A DNA stretch of 64,000 nt from G963675935 sp963719005 (GTDB lineage Bacteria; Planctomycetota; Planctomycetia; Pirellulales; Thermoguttaceae): assembly GCA_963719005.1 (NCBI GenBank), contig CAVRAR010000014.1, positions 1,584,467 through 1,648,466 of the forward strand, written 5' to 3'. A program made the position numbers and the translations under genes. The notes beneath the pieces were generated by a model that worked only from the letters and a program-made list of their open reading frames with translations, was not told where the DNA came from and did no database searches. Below are positions 36,626 through 45,263 of this stretch, piece after piece; the first letter of the stretch is position 1; the number at the start of each line of letters is the position of its first letter.

Positions 36626-37712
36626 CTACGCCCGTCTCTTCTCAAACATTTCCAGTGCCACGGCGTACTCGTTCGAGAGATCGAAGCTGGCAGCACATTC
36701 CGGGGCGATTCGCTTGAAGCCCACGTACATGATGCACACCATTTGCAGCCCGCTGAACTTGCCGGGCATCGACCGAAGCTGATACTGTTGGGCGGGATCG
36801 TTGACCTCGAACCCCTTCGTGCCGAGCATACCAATCTCGAACGTAATCCTCTGCACCTCTTCGTCGGACAGAGTCCGCAAAATGCTCCAAGGCCGAAAGG
36901 CAGTACATCACGGCGTCCGGGCGACCCGTCGTACCGCCCTTCATCATGAAGCCGACACGGGCGAGGGCTGACAACTGCTGTTTTGCCCGCTTGGCCATGT
37001 CATTGAACTCGTCAATGGCGACCACCTGCCGGTAGGCGGTGTCGGCGTCTTCAAGCCGCTCGGCGACCCGATATGCCTCACCCAATCCGAAGAACGCTTG
37101 CTGGTCTTTGGGATTCAGTTGGGTCGCCCGCAGGAGACAGGAGATGGCACGGTCAACTTCCCTCAAGGCAAGCAGGCAACCACCGAGGTTGCGTTGTGCC
37201 CAAGGATTGTTCGGTTCGGCGGCAACCGCCTCTTCCAGTATCTTCACGGCTTCCTGGTTGCGGCCTTCCTTGGCATAGGTGACTCCCAAGGCAACACGGG
37301 AATTGACGTGGCTGGGATGGAGCCGAATCGACTCGTTCAATGTCGCCCTGGCATCCTCCAGCCGACCGAAGTTGCTGTAGGCCAATCCCAGGTTGTAGAG
37401 AAGCCGAAGATCATCGGGATGCTCTTGCCGCAGAAGTTCCAGCATCACGATGGCAGGGATCATTTCCCCGCTTTCCAGTTTCATCACCGCCGCTTCAATC
37501 GGGTCTTTCACGGACGGCGGCGGCGTCCATTCCACAAGAATGGAATCTTCGGACACCACGATGCGTGCGTCACCCTTGAAGCCCGCAAACTGCTCTTGGA
37601 GGAAATGATGGACGGCTGCGGCGTAGTCCTTCGATCCCTTGGCCGGAGAGCCAGACGGCAGCAGCGAAGCATCGAAGGTCTGCAAGGAGATGTTGAAGTG
37701 GTATTCGGCCAT
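36626..37712 (-). CDS. TPR-repeat protein, one frameshift near the C-terminus
   Basis: Residues ~95-260 form about five tetratricopeptide repeats (for example LRLLYNLGLAYSNFGRLEDA; PWAQRNLGGCLLALREVDRA; QQAFFGLGEAYRVAERLEDA). The C-terminal domain continues in another frame (TLSDEEVQRITFEIGMLGTK, MVCIMYVGFKRIAPECAASF) after a run of four T near 36880, so one indel there would restore a protein of about 360 residues. TPRs mediate protein binding. It is third in a minus-strand run with the 38675 and 37722 genes. Confidence 0.7.
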
Positions 37713-37721
37713 GAAGGAATC

Positions 37722-38501
37722 CTATGCGTGCTGCGGGCCTGGGTAAGGAACCCACACGTACCCGTTCGTCAATTTCAATTCCGCCCCCCACGCATCAATC
37801 AACGCCCGATCCGTCCTGCCCGAATCCGGCAAATCATGGAGAATCTTCAGCAGCTTCTCGCCAGCCGCCGCATAGCCGCTGGCCTTGTAGGGCAATGCCA
37901 ATTCAGGCTGGTTCCATTTCTCGGCCCAGAACTGAGCGAAGGCGGCGTTGATCGCCATCGTGGCATCGAAGACTTGGGGAGGACACACGCTGCGGAACTT
38001 CTCGTTGGTTGAGCGGGTGTTCTCTTGGAGTTGGGGCTGAATGGCGGTCCGCTGCATCTCCACGAGTTCGGGATGTTCGTTGAAAATCCAGTTGTCGAGT
38101 CGCAGCCCGAGCGGAATGGAACGCAAGTGGGTCATAATTCCGTTGAGCAATTGCTCGCACATGGCGAAGATGGCAGCTTCGCCCAGCCGCTTGAAGGTGG
38201 GCATACGTTCGAGCATTTTGCGAAACTGATAACGTCCCTTTTCCCCCACGCCGAAGAAGAATCGCTCTTCGGGCGGGTTCTCGAAGAACCGCTGGACCAT
38301 GCCGCAATAGTAGACAATGTAATAATCGACCGCAGCCGGGGCCTTCGGGTGGATGCGAATGATATGGCCGGGGCGATCTGTGGTGGCCATCAGGACGCCC
38401 GACATCATCGTGAGGGTGGCGTCCACAGTCACGACCACTTGGCAGCCGGTCGCCTGCTCCGTCTCGGCCATCAGCTTTCGAGTTGCGTCTCGCAGTTCCA
38501 C
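37722..38501 (-). CDS. Hypothetical protein, 259 aa
   Basis: Soluble protein with an N-terminal strand (GCQVVVTVDATLTMMSGVLM) and helical remainder (RRFFEN-like segment MVQRFFENPPEERFFFGVGE; FRKMLERMPTFKRLGEAAIF). No motif recognised. It lies 9 nt upstream of the TPR gene. A copy of the TTTTCCTGTACAT motif lies 160 bp upstream. Confidence 0.5.
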   Translation of the reverse strand: MELRDATRKLMAETEQATGCQVVVTVDATLTMMSGVLMATTDRPGHIIRIHPKAPAAVDYYIVYYCGMVQRFFENPPEERFFFGVGEKGRYQFRKMLERMPTFKRLGEAAIFAMCEQLLNGIMTHLRSIPLGLRLDNWIFNEHPELVEMQRTAIQPQLQENTRSTNEKFRSVCPPQVFDATMAINAAFAQFWAEKWNQPELALPYKASGYAAAGEKLLKILHDLPDSGRTDRALIDAWGAELKLTNGYVWVPYPGPQHA

Positions 38502-38661
38502 TTCATGCTCCGGTGCTGGGGATCGGCCAGCGAATCAGAAACCCCCATTTTACCGATTCAGAGGTATCCTACAAGCGACCCCTTCCCGATGGGCTGAGGC
38601 AGAGTGGCGTTGTAGTTGCGTGTCTCAGAAGGCCCAGGATATATCCCCGGCTCCACGCCCA

Positions 38662-38674
38662 ATGTACAGGAAAA
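38662..38674 (-). repeat. Family A intergenic motif, copy 1
   Basis: TTTTCCTGTACAT on the minus strand, starting exactly after the TAG of the 38675 gene. It lacks the CAG that ends the plus-strand copies. Confidence 0.65.
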
Positions 38675-39442
38675 CTATTGTGCTTGGCGGGCAGCCGTTG
38701 CCTGCCGACGTTTTTTGACGGTCTGCTGCTCGGCACTGAATGCCCGATCTACCATATTCAAGAACCCAGCATCGCCGGTCTGCTGTGCGAATTCGTAGGC
38801 GAGTTGTTTGATGGCTCGGGTTTCCCCTTTAATATAATAAGCAGTTGGCGTGCCATACTGCGACTTTCCGATCATTTTGTTGGCATCCTCGCCAGCGAGT
38901 TTTTGATCGAGGATTTCTAACGCCAGCTTCCCCAATCGCTGACCAACCAACTGGCGGAACTGGTCGATCAAGTCGGAATAGGGCTGCCGTCCCGAGAATT
39001 GCCCCGCCATGATGCTCGGGTCAACGGCGGTCATCCATCGTCGTCGGTTCCGAGCCTTCTCGGTGATGTTCCTGATGCCGTTCCAAACGCTTCTCTTGAA
39101 TCTTTGCTCAAGAGGCCCGTGCCTTTGCGGCTCCCATCCCCGGAATAGCCTGCCCGGTTCCACAAGTAGCTTGACGACGATTTGGTGGAATGCTTCCTGC
39201 TGGTCGTCGTCACGGAGCCCAGCCCGAAGCAATGATCTGGCGATGTAATTTGCCCAATCGAAGCCCTTTGTCTCAATTGCCTGACGCATTGCCTCGCTGT
39301 CGGGGAGTCGGCGGATCAGCTTCTCCAGTTCGCTGTTGAAGGCGGCGTTGTAAGCCTGCGGGTCGAAATACTCAGCAGATTCCAGCAGGTGGAGCAGGGT
39401 CGCAGTGTCACGGTGCATCATCCAGTCGAAGAACAGGGCCAT
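38675..39442 (-). CDS. Possible sigma-factor-like protein
   Basis: The 255-residue protein has a segment reminiscent of sigma region 2: AGLRDDDQQEAFHQIVVKLL, then GPLEQRFKRSVWNGIRNITE and a basic KARNRRRW. A downstream helical part (QRLGKLALEILDQKLAGEDA) could be a region-4-like HTH. The match is weak, so this is a hypothesis. It sits between two copies of the TTTTCCTGTACAT motif. The C-terminus is basic (KKRRQATAARQAQ). Confidence 0.4.
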   Translation of the reverse strand: MALFFDWMMHRDTATLLHLLESAEYFDPQAYNAAFNSELEKLIRRLPDSEAMRQAIETKGFDWANYIARSLLRAGLRDDDQQEAFHQIVVKLLVEPGRLFRGWEPQRHGPLEQRFKRSVWNGIRNITEKARNRRRWMTAVDPSIMAGQFSGRQPYSDLIDQFRQLVGQRLGKLALEILDQKLAGEDANKMIGKSQYGTPTAYYIKGETRAIKQLAYEFAQQTGDAGFLNMVDRAFSAEQQTVKKRRQATAARQAQ

Positions 39443-39449
39443 GCCTTAT

Positions 39450-39707
39450 CTATGCTCGCCGTTGGATGTTTTTTGCCAAGTCGCTGACACCTGAGACTGC
39501 CAGCACCATAGCCGCTCGTCGCAAAGCTCTAACTACTTCTTGCGGAGAGACTTGCAGCGAAGCCACGGCAGGCCATTGCAGTATCAAAACGCCCGTATCA
39601 CGTCCAGTGTCAGCGGCAGGCTGAAATCTCGCCAACAACTTTCTCGCCCTCCACCGCACCCTTGGCGGTAATGAAGAGAAAACAACCCGCTTTCTGCGGT
39701 TTCCCAT
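39450..39707 (-). CDS. Hypothetical small basic protein, 85 aa
   Basis: Starts GNRRKRVVFSSLPPRVRWRA and ends 7 nt upstream of the 38675 gene, consistent with an operon. It reads outward from motif copy 2, divergent from the gene at 39756. No family recognised. Confidence 0.4.
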   Translation of the reverse strand: MGNRRKRVVFSSLPPRVRWRARKLLARFQPAADTGRDTGVLILQWPAVASLQVSPQEVVRALRRAAMVLAVSGVSDLAKNIQRRA

Positions 39708-39719
39708 ATTCGTAAGTAG

Positions 39720-39735
39720 TTTTCCTGTACATCAG
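39720..39735 (+). repeat. Family A intergenic motif, copy 2
   Basis: TTTTCCTGTACATCAG between the divergent starts at 39707 (minus) and 39756 (plus); 20 bp before the plus-strand ATG. Confidence 0.7.
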
Positions 39736-39755
39736 CAATGCAGAAAGAGGTGAAT

Positions 39756-39938
39756 ATGACCCAGAACGAACGTGAACGACTGGAAAAGGCCCACCACGCC
39801 GCCCAACTTCTGCTGGCCGACATTCGGGACATCTATGCCAATGCCGAGTCCGTGATCTTGGAGGAGTTGATTGTCCCACACATCAAACAGGTCGCCAACA
39901 TCGAACGAATGCTCGGGAGATTGTCCGCACAGAAGTAG
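39756..39938 (+). CDS. Small coiled-coil protein, 60 aa
   Basis: Reads MTQNERERLEKAHHAAQLLL and continues as one long helix ending ANIERMLGRLSAQK. AGAGGTG upstream favours the ATG at 39756 over 39738. Its TAG is directly followed by motif copy 3. Confidence 0.5.
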   Translation: MTQNERERLEKAHHAAQLLLADIRDIYANAESVILEELIVPHIKQVANIERMLGRLSAQK

Positions 39939-39954
39939 TTTTCCTGTACATCAG
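39939..39954 (+). repeat. Family A intergenic motif, copy 3
   Basis: TTTTCCTGTACATCAG immediately after the TAG at 39936-39938 and 44 bp before the ATG at 39999. Confidence 0.75.
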
Positions 39955-39998
39955 GTTGAAGGAAGCGAACAACACAACGAACTGAAAGGAAAACTGCG

Positions 39999-40997
39999 AT
40001 GGGATTGACAATCCATTATGGACTGACGAGCAAGACACGCTCCACGGCAAAAGCCAAGAGCCTTGTCGAACAGATGCGGCAGCTTGCTCTTGATCTGCCC
40101 TTCGAGTCCGTCGATGAACAAGTTCGGCACCTCGGTCCCGACGTGTGCCAAAAGCCTCTGGACGATCTACGCCAAGACGATCAGTTGTTCTCTGCTGTCT
40201 TGGACGGCTGCAAACATGTCCCTGTTCCTTGGCACCGCAAACAGTCTGGCAGCATAAGCGTCCAGCCATTGGAAATCTTTTCGTTCTGGACAGTCCCTGG
40301 TCCGGGTTCGGAATGGGCGAGCTTCGGTCTCGCTCGATACCCCGCTGAGATCGAAGTGACCTACTGCCCGATGGACGACGACAAGTTCACCAAAACAATC
40401 ACGAAAGGCGGTAGCACCCGTTGGGAGTTCGACTGGCAACGTTGGCGACGATGGCTGCAAACCAATGGCCACGACCGATGGGATGCTCCCGACGATGAGA
40501 AGTACCAAGAGCAACGGAAGATCAAGACCAGATTGGGCTCGACTTGGCGATATGGCAACTTCTGCAAGACGCAGTATGCAAGCGATGAGCGATGCGGGGG
40601 GATCGCTAACTTCGTCCGCTGCCACTTGTGCGTCATTCACCTGCTCGACCGAATCGGCAAGCTGCCGACGATCAAGGTCGAGATCGACGACGAAGGGAAG
40701 TACGGACGGTCGTACTACACCGATGATCCGTGGGCGGAAAAGCGGGTGTATACGTGGCACGATGGCAAGTACGACGTGAAAGCCCTTGTGGAGGAAGTTG
40801 GCGAATGGAACGAAATGATCGCCGCCACGTTCGGGGCAATCAACGATGCGGCGAAGGCGAACGACTCCTCTTTGGACGCACCGATTATGGGATTCCCCAA
40901 CTTCGAGCATCTGGAGTTCAAGGGGCAGCAGAACCAGCAGCATCTCGCCCCATTCCTCCAAGCAATGAAGCAACTGGCTGACCGGGGAAAGAAATAG
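39999..40997 (+). CDS. Conserved-type plasmid hypothetical protein, 332 aa
   Basis: Starts MGLTIHYGLTSKTRSTAKAK and has an alpha/beta body with WASFGLARYPAEIEV, a Lys/Trp-rich basic part, and a Cys pair CHLCVIHLLDR. GAAAGG precedes the ATG. I recall proteins with this start on plasmids and in planctomycetes, but no function is known. It is the only gene between motif copies 3 and 4. Confidence 0.6.
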   Translation: MGLTIHYGLTSKTRSTAKAKSLVEQMRQLALDLPFESVDEQVRHLGPDVCQKPLDDLRQDDQLFSAVLDGCKHVPVPWHRKQSGSISVQPLEIFSFWTVPGPGSEWASFGLARYPAEIEVTYCPMDDDKFTKTITKGGSTRWEFDWQRWRRWLQTNGHDRWDAPDDEKYQEQRKIKTRLGSTWRYGNFCKTQYASDERCGGIANFVRCHLCVIHLLDRIGKLPTIKVEIDDEGKYGRSYYTDDPWAEKRVYTWHDGKYDVKALVEEVGEWNEMIAATFGAINDAAKANDSSLDAPIMGFPNFEHLEFKGQQNQQHLAPFLQAMKQLADRGKK

Positions 40998-41013
40998 TTT
41001 TCCTGTACATCAG
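40998..41013 (+). repeat. Family A intergenic motif, copy 4
   Basis: TTTTCCTGTACATCAG directly after TAG (40995-40997); 21 bp before the next ATG. Confidence 0.75.
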
Positions 41014-41034
41014 GATTTCAGAAGGAGCCAAGCC

Positions 41035-41301
41035 ATGCAAACCGTGAGCTACGCAGCCACTCGATACGGCTACAGCGTTCAAGTTCTCGACGATGGGCAA
41101 ATTGTCTACGAATACTCGGCGGGCAATTGTTGGAAAGACTCCCCGACTGTCATCGACCCCAATTCACCCCACGCCGTGCGGCGATACAAACTGCGATGTT
41201 GGGCAAAACAGACGGCAGGGCAGATCGCCAAAGAGAGAGGCATTCCGCCCAAGCAGATCGCCTACGACGCTGATTTGGAGACTCAAGTCAGCGATGCGTG
41301 A
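41035..41301 (+). CDS. Hypothetical protein, 88 aa
   Basis: An AGAAGGAGCC RBS fixes the start. The product (YSVQVLDDGQIVYEYSAGNC; HAVRRYKLRCWAKQTAGQIA) may fold as a small beta domain plus helix. Not recognised. First gene of a run whose members are separated by family B repeats. Confidence 0.55.
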   Translation: MQTVSYAATRYGYSVQVLDDGQIVYEYSAGNCWKDSPTVIDPNSPHAVRRYKLRCWAKQTAGQIAKERGIPPKQIAYDADLETQVSDA

Positions 41302-41306
41302 TTTCT

Positions 41307-41348
41307 TCGCCCTCCGCAGCCACCGTGGCGGTTTGTTTTCTTGAAAGG
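41307..41348 (+). repeat. Family B intergenic element, copy 1
   Basis: TCGCCCTCCGC...ACCGTGGCGGTTTGT ending in TTGAAAGG, which serves as the RBS of the next gene. The GCCACCGTGGC inside can form a small hairpin. Confidence 0.65.
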
Positions 41349-41356
41349 GTCAACTG

Positions 41357-41632
41357 ATGAACAAGAACAACGGACACAAACGCTTCAAGGTGGCTGCCAT
41401 CAGCAGCAATGCCAATTCCTTCGGCCTGAATCGCTTCGTATTCGTCGCCCGTGACGGTGAAGCGTGGGCGGGACACAAGGCACAGCAGTATGCCTCGTTG
41501 AAGCAAGGGCAGGTTGTGCTGTTGGAAGCACCCTTCAATCGGGCACTGACAAAACGTGGCTTCGAGATTCCCGAACGGCTGTCGCCAGATTGCCCACCAG
41601 GAGCCGTGGAAGAAATCTGGGGCAACGACTGA
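41357..41632 (+). CDS. Hypothetical protein, 91 aa
   Basis: Beta-rich small protein (RFKVAAISSNANSFGLNRFV; QGQVVLLEAPFNRALTKRGF). The RBS comes from the family B element. Common in appearance with plasmid backbone hypotheticals; function unknown. Confidence 0.55.
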   Translation: MNKNNGHKRFKVAAISSNANSFGLNRFVFVARDGEAWAGHKAQQYASLKQGQVVLLEAPFNRALTKRGFEIPERLSPDCPPGAVEEIWGND

Positions 41633-41637
41633 TTTCC

Positions 41638-41679
41638 TCGCCTTCCGCTTCGCCGTGGCGGTTATGTAATGCAAAGGAG
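41638..41679 (+). repeat. Family B intergenic element, copy 2
   Basis: TCGCCTTCCGC..CGCCGTGGCGGTTATGTAATGC followed by AAAGGAG, six bases before the next ATG. Confidence 0.65.
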
Positions 41680-41685
41680 CCAGAA

Positions 41686-42096
41686 ATGAACATTCCCGAT
41701 GGAACCAAGGTGGGGCTGATCGCCCTGTTCTTCGATGCCAACAACATCGAGATGCCCTGGCTGGTTCAAGACAACCGCAAGGCATTGAAGAATGAACATC
41801 CCTGTGCGACCAAAGCAGACGTGTTGGACAAGATTGCCGAAATCTTGGACGACATGCAGCATCCTCCGAGCAAATTGGAGCGAGACAACAATGAGGCCGA
41901 GGTGGTGGTGGCCGTCACATTGCAGGCCAGTTTGTGCGATTTGGGGGATGAGGTCAACACGCTCGACCTACGGGCGGCAGCATCGCAAGCGGTTGAAAAC
42001 GCCGTGCAGCACCATGAGCAAGAGGGATTCACCCACGCCCTTGCCGACAAGGTGGCCTTCGGCGTGAGGGAAGTCAGAGCCTTGGGTGTGGAATAG
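41686..42096 (+). CDS. Hypothetical protein, 136 aa
   Basis: Begins MNIPDGTKVGLIALFFDANN with an acidic helix-rich rest (ADVLDKIAEILDDMQHPPSK). The AAAGGAG of the repeat is its RBS. No family recognised. Confidence 0.5.
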   Translation: MNIPDGTKVGLIALFFDANNIEMPWLVQDNRKALKNEHPCATKADVLDKIAEILDDMQHPPSKLERDNNEAEVVVAVTLQASLCDLGDEVNTLDLRAAASQAVENAVQHHEQEGFTHALADKVAFGVREVRALGVE

Positions 42097-42108
42097 GGGC
42101 GGATTTTG

Positions 42109-42148
42109 TCGCCCTCCGTTTTCATCGTGGCGGTTATGTAATGCAGAA
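42109..42148 (+). repeat. Family B intergenic element, copy 3
   Basis: TCGCCCTCCG...ATCGTGGCGGTTATGTAATGC, sharing 18 bases with copy 2 at its right end. Confidence 0.65.
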
Positions 42149-42172
42149 GAGCAGGGCAACGGAAACCAAATC

Positions 42173-42400
42173 ATGGTCGCAAACACAGCAAAAGACGGAA
42201 CCGATTTTCTGGTTGCCAATCTCGGTAGCATGGTCGCTCTCACCCCTATCTCGGCAGACGCAGCCAAAGCCTGCGATGTCGGCGTCATCGACTACGAGGA
42301 GTGGCAGGTGATCGGAGGCTCAATAATGGTCGATCCTCGGATGGCCAGCGACTTACTCACGAATCTACAGCGGCAAGGCTTCACCATTACCGAAGAGTGA
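42173..42400 (+). CDS. Hypothetical protein, 75 aa
   Basis: Reads MVANTAKDGTDFLVANLGSM then a helix-rich acidic body ending DLLTNLQRQGFTITEE. No clear RBS. Not recognised. Confidence 0.45.
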   Translation: MVANTAKDGTDFLVANLGSMVALTPISADAAKACDVGVIDYEEWQVIGGSIMVDPRMASDLLTNLQRQGFTITEE

Positions 42401-42405
42401 GACCA

Positions 42406-42694
42406 ATGGAAACCACCATCGTCATTTTCCGCAGAGACAAAGAGGGCATCATCTTCGCCCTCATGCCCGAACTGCCTGCCGACAATCAGGGCTGGTATTG
42501 CACCTGCTATCAGCACATCGGCCAGCATTGTGCCGCCGATTACTATCGGCTGCATCGCCCAAAGCCGTTCTGCCAAGCCTGATGAATACTCCGACCTGCT
42601 CATTGAACTTGAACGTCGTGGCTACCACGTCGAAGTGCGGCAACGGGCTACGCCTGTAATGCACGAACGTCGGCGTCGGTTTGCCCGTGTTTGA
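42406..42694 (+). pseudogene. Conserved small accessory protein (METTIVIFRRDKEG type), frameshifted
   Basis: The first 58 residues (TTIVIFRRDKEGIIFALMPE, CTCYQHIGQHCAADYYRL) read in one frame to 42582. The rest (PDEYSDLLIELERRGYHVEV, RQRATPVMHERRRR) lies in another frame and ends at 42694. One indel near 42565-42585 explains it. I recall this family as frequent on plasmids and phage-like regions; its biochemical role is unknown. Confidence 0.6.
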
Positions 42695-42708
42695 CAAGGA
42701 GAACGCCA

Positions 42709-42939
42709 ATGACCATCACTCTTCCGTGTTTTGGAATCGCCGTCGAACTCACCGGCAACGCTGGCAAAATCGCCAGCGACCTCAAGAGCGATGGCGACAA
42801 TCCCGAACTGACGGCGGCAATGGACGCTATCGAGTCGCTCATCCTGGCCCATGCCTGTGCGGGTGTGGACGTTGCCAGTCCCGCCTATGTCGAGGGAATC
42901 GAAACCACCGTTGAGACTTGTTGGAACAAATTGGGATGA
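42709..42939 (+). CDS. Hypothetical protein, 76 aa
   Basis: AAGGAG RBS 8 nt before ATG. Product MTITLPCFGIAVELTGNAGK, then DAIESLILAHACAGVDVASP. It resembles small conserved plasmid proteins, often found near ArdC genes in my recollection. Function unknown. Confidence 0.55.
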   Translation: MTITLPCFGIAVELTGNAGKIASDLKSDGDNPELTAAMDAIESLILAHACAGVDVASPAYVEGIETTVETCWNKLG

Positions 42940-42945
42940 AAATCG

Positions 42946-42989
42946 TCGCCTTCCGTCGCCTTGCTCCCGGTAATGATCTCTGGAAAGGA
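42946..42989 (+). repeat. Family B intergenic element, copy 4 (divergent)
   Basis: TCGCCTTCCGTCGCC..CCCGGTAATGATCTCTGGAAAGG; keeps both ends of the consensus and the RBS of the ArdC gene. Confidence 0.55.
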
Positions 42990-42997
42990 CAAACACA

Positions 42998-43957
42998 ATG
43001 AGCCAACACGAAATCCGAGAACAAGTCACAGCAAAGATCATCGCCGCCCTTGAACACGACCTTCTGCCGTGGCGAAGGATGTGGAATGCAACCGGACCCG
43101 GCAGACACACCAACGTGGTCAGCAAGAAAGCCATACTCGGGCGTGAATCCACTCTTGCTGGAGATCCATGCCGCCGCCCACGGCTTTTGCAGTCAGTGGT
43201 GGGGAACATTTCGGCAATGGAATCAGCTTGGTTGCCGAGTGAAGCCTCGTCCGGCAGATGTTGAGCCGGGGCAATGGGGCTGCGGCATTGTGGTCTACAT
43301 TCCCGATCACGAAAGAGATTGAAGACCCCAAGACGGGCGAAGAAGAAGAGGAAACGTATTGGCTGCTGCGGAAGTTCACCGCTGTTCAATGCCCAGCAAG
43401 TCGAAGGATTGCAGGCAGACCTGTATCAAGCCTTTGAGACGGCCGACAGTGACCGAGACTGCGACACCTGACTTTGAGCCCGCCGAGCAATTGATCCAGG
43501 CGACTGGAGCCGACATTCGCTTCGGCGGCGACCGTGCGTTCTACCGCTGCCCAACACCGGAAGGCAGTTGGCCTAATCACCAGATGGCGATTGGATTCAG
43601 TGCCGCCCAAATCGTCATTTGTCGGCGGTGCTTATTACGCCACCGTTTTGCACGAGTTGGGCCATTGGAGTGAAGTGCGGGTCGGTTGGGATCGTGCAAA
43701 GAACACCTATGCGGCTGGCGAGTTGGTGGCCGAAATCGCTTCCGTGCTTCCTGGCGACCGAACTGGGTGTGCCCAACACAGAAGCCCTCGAAAACCACGC
43801 CGCCTACGTCAAGAATTGGCTCGGCTGCAATGAAGGACGACAGCAATTACATCTTCAAGGCCAGTCCCGCCAAGCGTCGAAAGTGTGCGACTTCCTGCTC
43901 TCCTTCGTGAAACAAGATGCGACCGAACCGAAACCCGAATTGGTTGAAGCGGCATAA
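42998..43957 (+). pseudogene. ardC: ArdC-type antirestriction protein / zincin, multiply frameshifted
   Basis: Pieces of one protein lie in successive frames. The N-terminal ssDNA-binding domain reads IREQVTAKIIAALEHDLLPW, then GVNPLLLEIHAAAHGFCSQW, and the zinc-protease domain has AYYATVLHELGHWSEVRVGW (HExxH), AGELVAEIAS and NHAAYVKNWL. At least four indels are needed; the first is an extra A in AAGAAAGCC near 43126. Intact ArdC binds incoming ssDNA and blocks restriction in the recipient cell. The catalytic box survives. Its presence argues that the block once moved by conjugation. Confidence 0.8.
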
Positions 43958-43968
43958 AGGAGCCCCCA

Positions 43969-44169
43969 ATGGCCAAGTTCACCGTGGACGTGAAAGAAGT
44001 GTGGTGCCATACCGTCGAAGTGGAACTGCCCACCGATGCGACCAAGGAGCAAATCTTGGCAGCGGCAAATGACAAGATCGAGGAGGGCGACGACGGCAAC
44101 ACCGAATACAGCCACACGCTCGACCCTGAAACCTGGACCGTCCGTGATTCGCACGGCAAATACCTGTAA
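43969..44169 (+). CDS. Hypothetical protein, 66 aa
   Basis: Reads MAKFTVDVKEVWCHTVEVEL, TDATKEQILAAANDKIEEGD and ends HTLDPETWTVRDSHGKYL: a small beta-alpha-beta protein that I cannot assign. AAGGAG lies 10 nt before the ATG. Its stop is followed by motif copy 5. Confidence 0.55.
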   Translation: MAKFTVDVKEVWCHTVEVELPTDATKEQILAAANDKIEEGDDGNTEYSHTLDPETWTVRDSHGKYL

Positions 44170-44170
44170 G

Positions 44171-44186
44171 TTTTCCTGTACATCAG
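44171..44186 (+). repeat. Family A intergenic motif, copy 5
   Basis: TTTTCCTGTACATCAG one base after TAA (44167-44169); 19 bp before the next ATG. Confidence 0.75.
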
Positions 44187-44205
44187 AACTGCAAGGACGA
44201 AAGAA

Positions 44206-45195
44206 ATGATCGCTGAACTGCCACTGTTGACCTACGAGCCCATGCCCGTCATTCCCACCGACGATGATCTGCATCTTCAAGCCTACGAATCCAAGCTGAC
44301 TCTGATTCGGGATTATGTGCGGGGCGTGGTGCTGCGGTTCGCCACGGGCTTTTTCCTCTGTGGCAACGGCGGCATTTCCAAATCGCACACCGTTCTCAGC
44401 GAATTGGAGAAGTTGGGAGCCGACCACAAGCTGTTCAACTCTCGCATGTCAGGCCGGGGACTATTCCAAGCCTTGGCTGAGTATCCCAACACCACGCATA
44501 TTTTGGAGGATATGGAGCGAGTTGTTTCCGACAAGGATGCCCAGGGCGTGCTGCGGAGTGCCTTGTGGTCGCAACGTGGCGAGGATGGAAAACTGAAGCG
44601 GGTCATCACCTGGGGCACGGCAAGGGGAATCGAATCCACCGTCTTCACGGGCGGCATCATCATGCTCAGCAACCGCCCGTTGACCGACATGCCCGAATTG
44701 CGTGCCATTCGCACCAGGATCAGCCACTTGCACTTGCAAGCCACCGACCAGGAAATCAGTGCCCTGATGCGGCAGATCGCCTGCAAGGGCTTTCAGCACG
44801 GCGAGCAGGCGATGACGCCGGATGAATGTCAGATGGTCTGCGAATACCTTATTGCCGAATCGCAGACGAAGCTAGCCCACCTTGATTTGCGGCTCTTGGA
44901 CAACGCCTTCAGAGACTTTCTGTTGTGGAAAGCCGGTCATTCCCATTCTCACTGGATGGTTCTCGTTGCGACCCGATTGGACGGACGGCGGGATGACGCT
45001 CCGAGTCTTTCCCAAAGATCGCCAGCAGGATGACGATCTTCGCACTTTGGAAGCCGTGCTTGCCCAATTCCCCAGCGTGCTCACCGCACAGTTGGAATGG
45101 TGCCGCATGCGGGGCAAGAGCCGGGCCAGTCATTCTTCCGCTACAAGCGAGCCCTGGAGGAGCGAAATCGGTCGGTCTGCCGTGATACAAATTGA
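44206..45195 (+). pseudogene. AAA-like ATPase with unusual P-loop, frameshifted C-terminus
   Basis: Residues 1-~245 are in frame: the P-loop-like FFLCGNGGISKSHTVLSEL (K not preceded by G, unlike classical GK[ST]), Walker B-like THILEDMERVVSD and a sensor-like IIMLSNRPLTDMPELRAIRT. After HSHSHW the frame shifts; TLRVFPKDRQQDDDLRTLEA and then RYKRALEERNRSVCRDTN in a third frame complete it to TGA at 45193. Two indels are needed (about 44960 and 45128). I recall similar proteins as plasmid hypotheticals; a role in replication or segregation is a guess. Confidence 0.55.
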
Positions 45196-45210
45196 GACTT
45201 CGGAAAAATG

Positions 45211-45252
45211 TCGCCTTCGCCACGATGGTCGGCGGTATTGTCTCTTGAAAGG
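45211..45252 (+). repeat. Family B intergenic element, copy 5
   Basis: TCGCCTTCGCCACGATGGTCGGCGGTATTGTCTCTTGAAAGG (ends only compared), 11 bp before the next ATG. Confidence 0.6.
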
Positions 45253-45263
45253 AAAAACGAAGC

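Noticed and set aside
39720..39735. Family A motif as an ordinary sigma70 -10 site
   Set aside because: No consistent -35 lies at the right distance among copies; TACAT alone is too weak.
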